A stretch of 64,000 bases of DNA from Planctomycetales bacterium. GTDB lineage: Bacteria; Planctomycetota; Planctomycetia; Isosphaerales; Isosphaeraceae. The stretch is taken from positions 1 through 64,000 of the forward strand of contig DAIDKV010000148.1 in assembly GCA_027449865.1 (NCBI GenBank). Reading direction: 5' to 3'. The position numbers and the translations under genes are program-made. The notes beneath the pieces were generated by a model. That model made no database searches, was not told where the DNA came from, and saw only the letters and a list, made by a program, of their open reading frames with translations. Below, in pieces: positions 8,306 through 16,626 of the stretch (the first letter of the stretch is position 1; each line of letters starts with the position of its first letter).

Positions 8306-8826
8306 CGCCGCGGACGTGGATTCACGGCCGAGAGTCGTCGAATCAGCCGGGGCGTCGCAACCCAGTCCAGCTCGAATCGATCTGGGCCGCCGGAGAGCGG
8401 ACGAAGTGCGGCGATCCCGCCCTTTTTCAGCTCGCAGACCGTCGCAGACGAGCCCTCGCCGGCGACCAAAAGCGCGATCAGGTCGGAGAGGGCTGGGTTG
8501 TGACCAACGATCATCAGCCGGGTCTCGCGTCGACTGCGAAGCCAGTCTCGGATTGCCCGCGGATCGGTGCCCGATTGCAGGACGTCGTCCACTTCCACAA
8601 GGCCGAAAGCCCCCATCGACTCGGCGACGATCTCTGCGGTTTCGCTCGCGCGAGGCAGGGGACTGGTGACGATCCGATCGAGTTCCAGGCCAAGCCGGCT
8701 CAGTCCGCGGCCGATCTCTCGTAGGCGTTTTCGGCCCTTCGGGGTGAGTCGGCGTTCTGCGTCGTCTATGCCGGGGGTCCCCGGGTCCACCGCGATTCCG
8801 TGCCTCAAAATGTAGAGCGTTTCCAT
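8302..8826 (-). CDS. sixA: SixA-like phosphohistidine phosphatase
   Basis: A 174-residue histidine phosphatase superfamily member. The catalytic RHG is at the N-terminus (METLYILRHGIAV), followed by the conserved TPKGRKRLREIG, TSPLPRASETAEI and VGHNPALSDLI motifs that supply the remaining active-site Arg and His. This short form matches SixA, which removes phosphate from phosphohistidine (for example HPt domains or PTS proteins). The track's longer start is rejected because conservation begins at METLYILRHG (ATG 8826). The adjacent plus-strand gene is a phosphoribosyltransferase; there is no evident operon partner. Confidence 0.88.
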   Translation of the reverse strand: METLYILRHGIAVDPGTPGIDDAERRLTPKGRKRLREIGRGLSRLGLELDRIVTSPLPRASETAEIVAESMGAFGLVEVDDVLQSGTDPRAIRDWLRSRRETRLMIVGHNPALSDLIALLVAGEGSSATVCELKKGGIAALRPLSGGPDRFELDWVATPRLIRRLSAVNPRPRR

Positions 8827-9071
8827 CCGCGATGACTCCCATCTGCCCAGGCCGCTGCTTTCTCGCATTCGACGTGGAGCACCCAGCCTTTGGCTTTCCT
8901 GAGATCCTTCGGTCACTCGGCGTCGGCCTGAGATTCTCAACCCACGGGCCTTGTCGAAATAATTCACCCGCCTGGCCTTCATCGAGGGCAGCCGATCATT
9001 GCGATTTTCCATCCCGCGATCGATCTCAGCAAGGTGGTCTTCCGGGTCATTCACTTCCAAAGAAATGCCTC

Positions 9072-9099
9072 TTGCAATACTACCCTGAATCTTTATACT
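9072..9099 (+). promoter_or_regulatory. Promoter of RNA copy B (TTGCAA-16-TATACT)
   Basis: TTGCAA at 9072-9077 and TATACT at 9094-9099 are 16 bp apart. The predicted transcription start is near 9106, 7 nt before the 5' hairpin of copy B. Confidence 0.6.
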
Positions 9100-9105
9100 G
9101 AAGAA

Positions 9106-9187
9106 ATGTCAAGTCGCTCTCGACAGGGCGACGCGATGGCGGCCAGGGTGGCCCCGGCATGTGCTTGCCACATGTTCGGGGTTTTTT
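9106..9187 (+). ncRNA. Structured RNA element, copy B of three
   Basis: About 82 nt. The 5' hairpin has outer stem GUC/GAC, inner stem GCUC/GGGC (9116-9119 with 9126-9129) and loop UCGACA. The linker is 19 nt and includes CGGCCAGGGUGG. The terminator has base CCCCG/CGGGG, upper stem CAUGUG/CACAUG, loop CUUGC and a run of six T. It lies 63 nt upstream of the phosphoribosyltransferase start on the same strand. The rest of the 8827-9249 gap shows no gene. No known RNA family is recognised. Confidence 0.65.
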
Positions 9188-9249
9188 CGTGCGCTCTGAC
9201 TGTTCCGAGCCACCAGGGCACTCGGCTCTGTGAGGGGCGGGAGGAAATC

Positions 9250-9912
9250 ATGTTCCATAACCGTCAGGAAGCCGCCCGGCTACTGGCGCGGCGATTCGAT
9301 GGCCGCGACTTACGCGACCCTTTGGTCCTGGCGATCCCACGTGGTGGCCTGGCGACCGGGGCCGTGCTGGCCCGGGAACTGGATGCCGAACTCGATGTCG
9401 TTCTCTCTCGCAAGCTTCGAGCCCCGTTTCAGCCTGAGTTGGCGATCGGCGCGGTCGGGGAGGACGGCCAGATTTACCTCGATCCGACCGCGGAGAAACG
9501 CCTCGATCTCAGCGACGAGTACCTCTCGGGCGAGGTCGCCCACCAACTTGGTGAAATCGCTCGACTGCGGACGCTGTTCCGCGCGGTCCGGCCCCAGGCA
9601 GACATGGAAGGCCGATCGGTCATTGTCACCGACGACGGAATCGCGACCGGCGCCACCATGATCGCCGCCCTCGAAACGGCCCGAGTGAATCACCCCTTCG
9701 AACTCATCGTAGCCGTTCCCGTCGCCTCTCCAGACCGGATCTGGGAAGTTCGTCGGCGCTGCGACGAACTGATCTGCCTCCTGTCACCTCGATCCTTCTG
9801 GGCCATCGGTCAGGTCTATGAAAATTTCCAGCAAGTTCAGGACGAAAAAGCAGTAAGGTTGCTCCGCGCCGTGAATTCGACACCTCGGAATTCGGCTCCG
9901 TTGTCCTCATAG
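9250..9912 (+). CDS. Phosphoribosyltransferase-domain protein
   Basis: A 220-residue protein of the predicted type I phosphoribosyltransferase group (COG1926-like). The PRPP-binding signature VIVTDDGIATGATM lies near residue 125. The N-terminal FHNRQEAARLLARRF and IPRGGLATGAVLARELDAELD segments are typical of the group. ATG 9250 has a good Shine-Dalgarno (gggaggaaatc); the track's earlier start at 9034 would run through the promoter and terminator of RNA copy B. The substrate of this family is uncertain, so no specific base is assigned. If copy B is a leader, it would control this gene. Confidence 0.88.
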   Translation: MFHNRQEAARLLARRFDGRDLRDPLVLAIPRGGLATGAVLARELDAELDVVLSRKLRAPFQPELAIGAVGEDGQIYLDPTAEKRLDLSDEYLSGEVAHQLGEIARLRTLFRAVRPQADMEGRSVIVTDDGIATGATMIAALETARVNHPFELIVAVPVASPDRIWEVRRRCDELICLLSPRSFWAIGQVYENFQQVQDEKAVRLLRAVNSTPRNSAPLSS

Positions 9913-9972
9913 GCCGGGCGAGATGCCCGCGTCCGCGAGCCCTTATCGGATGGCTGGCTGGACGATGAATCA

Positions 9973-12678
9973 ATGACGCCGAATCACCTGGAAATGGGTC
10001 CGGGACACGATCCGATATTGTTGAGATCCCATCTGATGCGAAGCGCGATCCTCTGGTCTCTCTGGTTTCTCGCCAGGCTCGTGGTGCCACTCCGCTATTC
10101 CGTTCAGGTCCGTGGGTGGGAGAAGGTCCAAGGATTGCGCGGTCCGGTACTTTTGTTGCCGAACCATCCCGGATACATCGACCCTGTCCTTATCCTGACC
10201 TGTTTCCAGGCCCCTCTACGGCCCAGGCCGGTCCTCTACGAGGACAACTTCCGAAGCCCGATCCTCCGGCCTCTGGTGCGGCTCCTACGCGCTGTACCCA
10301 TTCCCGATCTCGACCGCCCAAGCCTTGAGGCCCAGGAGCGTGTCGGTCGGGCCATCGCGGAGGTGATTGAGGGGCTCCGTCGTGGCGAGAACTTCGTCCT
10401 CTGGCCATCCGGGCGAGTGCAGCGAGACGGTGTCGAACGACTAGGAGCGGCTCGGGCGCTGACCGACATCCTGAAGGCCGTTCCCGAGGTCACAGTCATC
10501 CTGGCGAGAACCCGAGGCGTCTGGGGCAGTTGTTTCTCCTACGCCAACGGGCGAACTCCTCTCCTCGACCATTGCTTCCGGGACGGTCTTTTCTGGCTTG
10601 CAGCGAACCTTCTTGTCTTCATGCCGCGACGTCGGGTTGTCATTCATATCGAACGGCTCGATCGCGCCCGCCTCCCGGCGATGGAACGCGATCCGATCAA
10701 TCGATGGTTCGAGGCCTGGTATAATGTGGATGGCCCGGAACGTCCAACCTACGTTCCGTATCACTTTCTCCTTGGTCCGAGGAGTCGTGTCTTCCCAGTC
10801 GCGAGGGAGCCAGCCGAGGGAGTGATCGATACAAATCGAATTCGCCCGGAGACGCGATCGGCCGTCGCCGAGATCCTGACCGAGGAGTTGGGCCGTCCGA
10901 TCACTGTCGACGAACTCCAGCCCGCGACCCTCCTCGAAACCCTCGGCCTGGACAGTCTTCGACGCATGAATCTGGCGATGGCCATCGAACAAAGATTCGG
11001 CTTCTCGGCGGATGGCGCGCCGGTCACGGTGGGTCAGCTCCTGGCCCTGGCTGAAGGTTTGGCCGAGAAGCCGCCACCACCGCCACCGCCACCAATTTGG
11101 TTCCGGCCGCCCTCGGCTGAAAGTCTGCCCGGGATACCGGGAGGAACCATTCCCGAAGCGTTCGTCGCCCGCGTTCTGACCGACCGCCGAGCAGTGGCGG
11201 CCGCTGATGATCTCTCAGGCGTAGTCACCTATGAGCGGCTCCTCACAGGTGCCAAGCTGATGGCCCGCCGATTCGCTCGATTGCCCTCGGCAAACGTTGG
11301 TCTAATGCTTCCCGCATCGGTGGCCTGCGAGACGATGTTCCTCGGCCTCTCCCTCGCTGGAAAGCTTCCCGTTCTTCTCAACTGGACTACGGGACCCGCC
11401 AACCTCTCGCATGCGGCGCGGCTGACGGGCCTGACCCACGTGATCACATCATGGCGGCTTCGCGACCGCCTGGGCCTCGCGATCGAGGGCGTACAGTTTC
11501 TCGACGTTGAGGACCTCCACCAGCAAGTCGGCCGGCTCGAGCAAATCCTTATGATGCTGCGAGTACGCATAAGCCCGAGCCGAATTCGCCGCTGGGTACC
11601 GCTGATCAACCCAGATACGACGGCTGCAATCCTGTTCACATCCGGTTCGGAGAAGGCACCCAAGGCTGTTCCCCTCACGCACCGGAACATCCTCGCCAAC
11701 CAGGAGGGTGCTCTGTCCGCCATTGCGCCAACGCCTCAGGATTCGGTTCTCTCCTTTCTACCGATGTTTCATAGCTTCGGGTTCACCGTGACCGGTATGC
11801 TCCCCATACTCGCCGGTATCCGTGTCGTCCACCATCTCGACCCCACCGATGCCGCCGGTCTGGCCCGAAGAATCGGTGTCTATCGGCCCACTCTCGTCGC
11901 CGGTACACCGACCTTTATCGACCACATTTTCCGGAGTGCTCGTCCAGGAGAACTCGACTCCTTGCGACTGATCTTCGTCGGGGCGGAGAAGTGTCCTCCT
12001 TCCCTGTTTGATCAGGCCCAGCGCCTGGTACCGGGGGCCGACCTGGTCGAGGGCTACGGTGTCACGGAATGCTCGCCGATTATCACGGCAAACCGTCCCG
12101 GGGCCAACCGTCCCGGTAGCATCGGACAGCCATTGCCCGGGGTCGAGATCCGCGTGACCGACCTGGAGACCGGCGAGGTTCTCCCTTCCGGACGGATGGG
12201 CATGCTGCAGGTCAGCGGTGCCTCGGTCTTCCCGGGCTACCTCGGCGACGAGCCCTCACCCTTCCTGGAACAAGAGGGAAAACGATGGTACATCACCGGT
12301 GATCTGGCCGAGTTCGATTCGGAGGGATTTCTTCACTTCCGGGGTCGGCTGAAGCGGTTCCTCAAGGCTGGCGGAGAGATGATTTCGCTCCCGGCGCTCG
12401 AGGAACCTTTCATGATCCTGTATCCAGCCGACGAGAATGGTCCGAAGGTGGCTGTCGAGGGTCTGGAGACCGAAAGTGGCCGCCATGTCGTCCTGTTCAC
12501 AACCGAATCCATCTCTCTCTCCGAGGCCAACGCACGACTGCACGAGGCAGGGTTCCGAGGCGTGATGCGGCTCGACGAGGTCCGCCGCCTGGATACAATT
12601 CCGTTGCTGGGTACCGGAAAGGTTGATTACCGTCGCCTTCGTGAGATGGTCGAGGTACCGGCGCGAGTCTTCGCCTAG
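9973..12678 (+). CDS. Acyltransferase-ACP-acyl ligase fusion (Aas-like)
   Basis: A 901-residue, three-part enzyme. Residues about 20-270 form a PlsC-type acyltransferase with the HX4D motif in NHPGYID. About 290-365 form an acyl-carrier-like domain with phosphopantetheine Ser in LGLDSLRRM, followed by an eight-proline linker. About 385-900 form an AMP-dependent acyl ligase with P-loop LFTSGSEKAPKA, GYGVTECSP and YITGDLAEF. E. coli Aas joins the first and third parts and re-acylates lysophospholipids, but it uses free ACP; here the carrier is built in. The likely role is fatty-acid activation and transfer to a lysophospholipid at the membrane. The start could also be the ATG at 10036. Confidence 0.9.
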   Translation: MTPNHLEMGPGHDPILLRSHLMRSAILWSLWFLARLVVPLRYSVQVRGWEKVQGLRGPVLLLPNHPGYIDPVLILTCFQAPLRPRPVLYEDNFRSPILRPLVRLLRAVPIPDLDRPSLEAQERVGRAIAEVIEGLRRGENFVLWPSGRVQRDGVERLGAARALTDILKAVPEVTVILARTRGVWGSCFSYANGRTPLLDHCFRDGLFWLAANLLVFMPRRRVVIHIERLDRARLPAMERDPINRWFEAWYNVDGPERPTYVPYHFLLGPRSRVFPVAREPAEGVIDTNRIRPETRSAVAEILTEELGRPITVDELQPATLLETLGLDSLRRMNLAMAIEQRFGFSADGAPVTVGQLLALAEGLAEKPPPPPPPPIWFRPPSAESLPGIPGGTIPEAFVARVLTDRRAVAAADDLSGVVTYERLLTGAKLMARRFARLPSANVGLMLPASVACETMFLGLSLAGKLPVLLNWTTGPANLSHAARLTGLTHVITSWRLRDRLGLAIEGVQFLDVEDLHQQVGRLEQILMMLRVRISPSRIRRWVPLINPDTTAAILFTSGSEKAPKAVPLTHRNILANQEGALSAIAPTPQDSVLSFLPMFHSFGFTVTGMLPILAGIRVVHHLDPTDAAGLARRIGVYRPTLVAGTPTFIDHIFRSARPGELDSLRLIFVGAEKCPPSLFDQAQRLVPGADLVEGYGVTECSPIITANRPGANRPGSIGQPLPGVEIRVTDLETGEVLPSGRMGMLQVSGASVFPGYLGDEPSPFLEQEGKRWYITGDLAEFDSEGFLHFRGRLKRFLKAGGEMISLPALEEPFMILYPADENGPKVAVEGLETESGRHVVLFTTESISLSEANARLHEAGFRGVMRLDEVRRLDTIPLLGTGKVDYRRLREMVEVPARVFA

Positions 12679-12791
12679 ATCAGGCAAGCGTCGACGAAAT
12701 CCCAACCTGGCAGATCGGCTTACGATCCTTTATCGATCGGTCCACACCCGGTAATGGCTCGTGGTCCGAGGGAGAGAGAACTTGCGTGTTC

Positions 12792-12820
12792 TTGACGAAA
12801 GGATTCTCCCATCGTAAAAG
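12792..12820 (+). promoter_or_regulatory. Candidate promoter for the nitric oxide reductase gene
   Basis: TTGACG (12792-12797) and TAAAAG (12815-12820) are 17 bp apart on the coding strand in the 316-base gap before norZ. No clear FNR/DNR-type TTGAT-N4-ATCAA site was seen. The rest of the gap shows no convincing gene. Confidence 0.4.
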
Positions 12821-12994
12821 AGGCGACTGGCCATTCGTGGATGAGTCGAAATTCGGGACGCGGCCAGTCAGTGATGATCATGGAGAGATCGATCGCCTTT
12901 CTTTTCGCCCGAGAGACGGTTCCGAGAAGCGCGATGCCGGTCTCCGGCCCCGTGCACTGCTTCAAACAGACACCCTTGTCCGGGAGACGAGGCC

Positions 12995-15292
12995 ATGACC
13001 TTACGCCGCCCCATGACGGTCTCGCCGCTCTGGCTTCAGGGATCGATCCTCACCTTCATCATCGGTTTCACGATTCTGGCCTTCTCGGCCGTACGGATCT
13101 ATCAGGATCCCGCCCCGGTGCCCGAAAAGATCGTCGACGAGACAGGGAAGGTCCTCTTCACGCGACAGGAAATCCTTGACGGTCAGGAGCTATTCCTGAC
13201 GTACGGCCTGATGCAGTTTGGCACGATCTACGGCCACGGCGCCTATCTCGGACCCGACTTTACCGCCGACTACCTGCACCGCGAGGCCGAATCGATGATT
13301 CGGAGGTACGGTGGGACCGAGGGCGCTCGCGGCCGTGTCCGGCGCGAGCTTCAGGAGAACCGCTACGATCCCGCGACCGGAACTCTGATCTGGACCCAAG
13401 GCCAGGCCGAGGCATTCGAGGAGATCCACCGTCATTTTGGCGAGATGGTCTACGGCCGCAAGGTTAGCGGTGAGGGGCTCAAGCCCGCAATGATCGCGGA
13501 CGACGCCGAGACGCGGGCCATCACGGGCTTCATCGCATGGACAGCCTGGACGGCCGTCGCGCGTCGTCCTGGACGTGCCTACTCGTACACCAATAATTGG
13601 CCTCCAGAGGAACTCGTCGGCAACTCGCTGACCGGCGATGCCATCATGTGGAGCGCACTCTCGCTGGTGGCGCTCCTGGGGGGCATCGGCATCGTGCTGG
13701 GCCTCTACGGTCGTTTCTCGGGGGCTGTCGGTTGGCACGAGACGGAGGAGCGACGAGTCCGATTCGTTTCGCCGGCTTCGGTTCCCCTGACACCGGCTCA
13801 GCGGGTGACGGCCTGGTTCTTCCTGGTCGCGGCGGTCCTTTTTCTGCTCCAGAACCTGATCGGTGGAGCAACAGTCCATTACATGGTCGAGGCGGGAGGC
13901 TTTTTCGGAATCGACCTGCCGCGGTGGCTCCCCTACAACCTCACCCGGACCTGGCATCTCCAGATGGCGATCTTCTTCGTGGCGACGGTTTATCTCGCCG
14001 CGGGGATCTTCCTGGCGCCTCTGATTGCCGGGCGCGAACCGAAGGGGCAATGGGTGCTCGCCTCGACACTCCTCGGGGCGCTCGCCGTGGTGGTTTTCGG
14101 GAGTTTGGGGGGCGAATACCTCAGCTATCACGGAATGCTGCCCCGCGGCCAGAGAGCCTTCCTGGGCGCCCAGGGTTGGGAATACCTCGATCTCGGCCGG
14201 CTCTGGATGTACCTGCTGATCGTTGGCATGGTGCTCTGGCTGGCGATCATCTACCGGGGATTGCGGCCCCGCCTGGCGACCGAGAGCCGGGGCAATCTCC
14301 CCTGGCTCTTCATGTACAGCGCGCTTTCCATTCCGGCTTTCTACGCCGTCGGGCTGCTGACACATACTCAGAGCACCTTCGCCATCGGTGACTTCTGGCG
14401 GTTCTGGGTCGTCCACCTCTGGGTCGAGGACTTCCTCGAACTCTTCACCACGATGCTCGTGGCCCTGATCTTCGTTCTCATGGGGATCGTCTCGGAGCGG
14501 TTCGCAACCCGGCTGATCTACTTCGACGTGATGCTCTACTCGGTCGGCGGCGTGGTGGGCACGCTGCACCACTGCTACTTCAGTGGCGGCCCCGCTGTGG
14601 AGATGGCGCTCGGGGCGTTCTTCTCGGCCGCCGAGGTCATCCCGCTGACCTTGCTCACGGTGGAAGCCTGGTCATTCCTCCAGCTCGGCAATCGTCAGCA
14701 GCCCGGAGATGTCGATTCGTTCCCACACCGATGGGCCGTGCTCTTCCTGGCCTCGGTCGGGTTCTGGAACTTCCTGGGCGCCGGGGTCTTCGGTTTCCTG
14801 ATCAACCTGCCGGTCGTCAGCTATTTTGAGATCGGCACACTCCTGACCTCCAATCACGGCCATGCCGCGTTCATGGGCGTATATGGAATGCTCGCCCTGG
14901 CGCTCACAGTTTTTTGTATCCGATACCTGGCACGCCCCGAGGACTGGAGCGAGGGCCTGGTCCGATTCTCCTTCTGGGCGACAAACCTCGGGTTGGTCTT
15001 GATGATTCTCGGGCATCTGTTCCCGCTGGGCGTCCTGCAACTCGGCGACGTGGTGACCAACGGATACTGGCATGCCCGGTCGGAATGGTTCCGAAATTAT
15101 CCCTGGCTTTCGTGGGCTCGGATGCCGGGCGATCTCGTCTTCATGGCCGGGTCGGCACCGATGGCCTGGCTGGCGCTCAAGGTGGCCCTGAGGACCCGAA
15201 GGACCATCGAACCGACGGCTCCCTCGGAATCCAACCTGGCGGCGACACTCTACACCGAGGTCACGCCCACCGGCGCAACCAGCGGGGCGTGA
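12995..15292 (+). CDS. norZ: Quinol-dependent nitric oxide reductase (qNOR)
   Basis: A 765-residue integral membrane protein of the haem-copper oxidase superfamily that reduces two NO to N2O using quinol. The N-terminal extension (about residues 35-230, between the first helix and the oxidase-like core) is the fused NorC-like periplasmic domain and lacks a CxxCH haem c motif, as in quinol enzymes. The core has about 12 helices with metal and haem ligand His residues in VVHLWVEDFLE, GTLHHCYFSGG and SNHGHAAFMGVYG. The Glu in WVEDF fits the non-haem iron site of NORs. It is followed by a small membrane protein 39 nt away. It probably serves NO detoxification, since no nitrite reductase is seen here. 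Confidence 0.94.
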   Translation: MTLRRPMTVSPLWLQGSILTFIIGFTILAFSAVRIYQDPAPVPEKIVDETGKVLFTRQEILDGQELFLTYGLMQFGTIYGHGAYLGPDFTADYLHREAESMIRRYGGTEGARGRVRRELQENRYDPATGTLIWTQGQAEAFEEIHRHFGEMVYGRKVSGEGLKPAMIADDAETRAITGFIAWTAWTAVARRPGRAYSYTNNWPPEELVGNSLTGDAIMWSALSLVALLGGIGIVLGLYGRFSGAVGWHETEERRVRFVSPASVPLTPAQRVTAWFFLVAAVLFLLQNLIGGATVHYMVEAGGFFGIDLPRWLPYNLTRTWHLQMAIFFVATVYLAAGIFLAPLIAGREPKGQWVLASTLLGALAVVVFGSLGGEYLSYHGMLPRGQRAFLGAQGWEYLDLGRLWMYLLIVGMVLWLAIIYRGLRPRLATESRGNLPWLFMYSALSIPAFYAVGLLTHTQSTFAIGDFWRFWVVHLWVEDFLELFTTMLVALIFVLMGIVSERFATRLIYFDVMLYSVGGVVGTLHHCYFSGGPAVEMALGAFFSAAEVIPLTLLTVEAWSFLQLGNRQQPGDVDSFPHRWAVLFLASVGFWNFLGAGVFGFLINLPVVSYFEIGTLLTSNHGHAAFMGVYGMLALALTVFCIRYLARPEDWSEGLVRFSFWATNLGLVLMILGHLFPLGVLQLGDVVTNGYWHARSEWFRNYPWLSWARMPGDLVFMAGSAPMAWLALKVALRTRRTIEPTAPSESNLAATLYTEVTPTGATSGA

Positions 15293-15331
15293 CGCGGAGG
15301 CCCACCATCCTTCCCCTTGGAGGTCGCTCCG

Positions 15332-15940
15332 ATGCCTGCGATATTGACCCCCTGGGGAGGGACAGTCGACCTGATTCAGGTACTACTCCTGGCGTACCTC
15401 GTGTGTCTCTGGGTGGGCGGATGGATTCTGGAGGCACTGGCCCGGGCTCATTTTCACCGCGCTCGGCGCTTCGCCCATGGCGGCTTCACCTACGACGAGG
15501 GACTTGACCGATACGAATGTCCCCAGGGCGAACTTCTGACCCTCGACACTTACGATGACCGGAACAAACTGGCGATCTACCAGGCGCCGGCGGCCTCGTG
15601 TAACGCCTGCGTGCTGAAAACGTTCTGCACCCCGCACGATGAGGGCCGACGCGTTTATCACTCGCTGGCGGAGTTCCACGAGACCGACCTGGGCCGGTTC
15701 CATCGAGGGCTCTCGCTGACCATCCTCGTCATCGCGGTGGGCTTCTCAGCCGGTGGCCTCATTGCCTGGTGGAACCGCCCGGGTGAGTGGCTCTTCCTGA
15801 TCGCCTCGGGCATGAGCCTGATGATGCTCTGGCTCGACCTGCGCGACTCACCGGCCAGGGCCGACTCGGCCCTTTCAACGGCTCACGAGAGGCAAAGCTG
15901 GTGGATGTCGGAGGACAGGGGGACGACAGGGCGGCGTTAA
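15332..15940 (+). CDS. Membrane protein with transposase-like Cys motif
   Basis: A 202-residue protein of unknown function behind norZ. ATG 15332 has a Shine-Dalgarno (ggagg). The first transmembrane helix is near residues 12-35 and two more lie near 130-170 (LTILVIAVGFSAGGLIAWW, WLFLIASGMSLMMLWL). Between them is a soluble segment, YECPQGELL then SCNACVLKTFCTPHDEGRR, whose spacing matches the zinc-binding Cys region of IS1182-type transposases. I infer a metal-binding domain of transposase ancestry in a membrane protein. Its stop overlaps the convergent hypB stop. A redox or accessory role with the reductase is possible from context only. Confidence 0.75.
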   Translation: MPAILTPWGGTVDLIQVLLLAYLVCLWVGGWILEALARAHFHRARRFAHGGFTYDEGLDRYECPQGELLTLDTYDDRNKLAIYQAPAASCNACVLKTFCTPHDEGRRVYHSLAEFHETDLGRFHRGLSLTILVIAVGFSAGGLIAWWNRPGEWLFLIASGMSLMMLWLDLRDSPARADSALSTAHERQSWWMSEDRGTTGRR

Positions 15941-16626
15941 TCCTGAGGCGTCAGGGATGACGCCACCATCGCCTCGCGGCTTGTCCTGAGAAACAGAAGC
16001 CATTCCTCCAACCCCGCGCTGGTCCTGGCCGACGTCTCGAAAATGGTCATGCCGGGCCGCACGGAGAGAAGATTTCGACGAGCTTCCTCCCGGTCGAACT
16101 CACAGGCGTCCGCCAGGTCCATCTTCGTGATCACGGCGAGATCGGCCGTGTGGAAAAGCTTCGGATACTTCAGCGGCTTATCCTCACCCTCGGTGGTTGA
16201 AAGGAGGACGACACGGATGGACTCGCCGAGATCGTAACTCGCGGTGCAGACCAGATTGCCCACGTTCTCGATAAAGAGGATGTCAGATCGACCGGGCGAC
16301 CATTCCTCCAGATGGCGGGAGACCATGGTAGCGTCCAGATGGCAAAGGCCGTCGGTGTTGATCTGTCGAACCGGAACCCCGCTTGCGGCCAATCGCCTGG
16401 CGTCGTGATCGGTGGCCAGGTCGCCCACCAGGGCGGCCACGGCAAGCCCCTGAAGTCGCAACTCCAAAAGGGTCCGCTGGAGGAGAGTCGTCTTACCCGC
16501 GCCGGGGCTGGAGACGAGGTTGATAGTCAACGTCCCCTCGGCCTGGAACCGGGCCCGCAGGACGCGGGCCTGCTCATCGTTCCGGTGCAGGATATTCTTG
16601 CGAACTTCAAGGATGCGAGGTTCCAG
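15937..16626 (-). CDS. hypB: Hydrogenase nickel-insertion GTPase HypB
   Basis: HypB is the SIMIBI GTPase that, with HypA, loads nickel into [NiFe]-hydrogenase. The P-loop is SSPGAGKTTLL; ENVGNLVC, TEGEDKPLKYP and ITKMDLAD are family motifs. The track starts at TTG 16530, which removes the conserved N-terminus. The frame upstream encodes EPRILEVRKNILHRNDEQAR, which matches HypB, but contains no ATG, GTG or TTG. A CTG at 16626 has GGAGG exactly 7 nt upstream (16634-16638), so I place the start there (229 residues). The start overlaps hypA by 20 nt. No His-rich nickel store is visible at the N-terminus. Confidence 0.9.
   Translation of the reverse strand: MEPRILEVRKNILHRNDEQARVLRARFQAEGTLTINLVSSPGAGKTTLLQRTLLELRLQGLAVAALVGDLATDHDARRLAASGVPVRQINTDGLCHLDATMVSRHLEEWSPGRSDILFIENVGNLVCTASYDLGESIRVVLLSTTEGEDKPLKYPKLFHTADLAVITKMDLADACEFDREEARRNLLSVRPGMTIFETSARTSAGLEEWLLFLRTSREAMVASSLTPQD

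Noticed and set aside
8165-8842. 225-aa minus-strand ORF overlapping sixA
   Set aside because: Most of it is an off-frame shadow of sixA; only the last 46 codons look plausible and are listed separately at low confidence.
12720-12965. 81-aa minus-strand ORF in the norZ upstream gap
   Set aside because: There is no Shine-Dalgarno, no recognisable motif, and the promoter of norZ lies within it.
13190-14572. Minus-strand 460-aa ORF opposite norZ
   Set aside because: It is antisense to a clear nitric oxide reductase, has a His/Glu/Arg-rich composition typical of GC-rich shadow frames and no domain.
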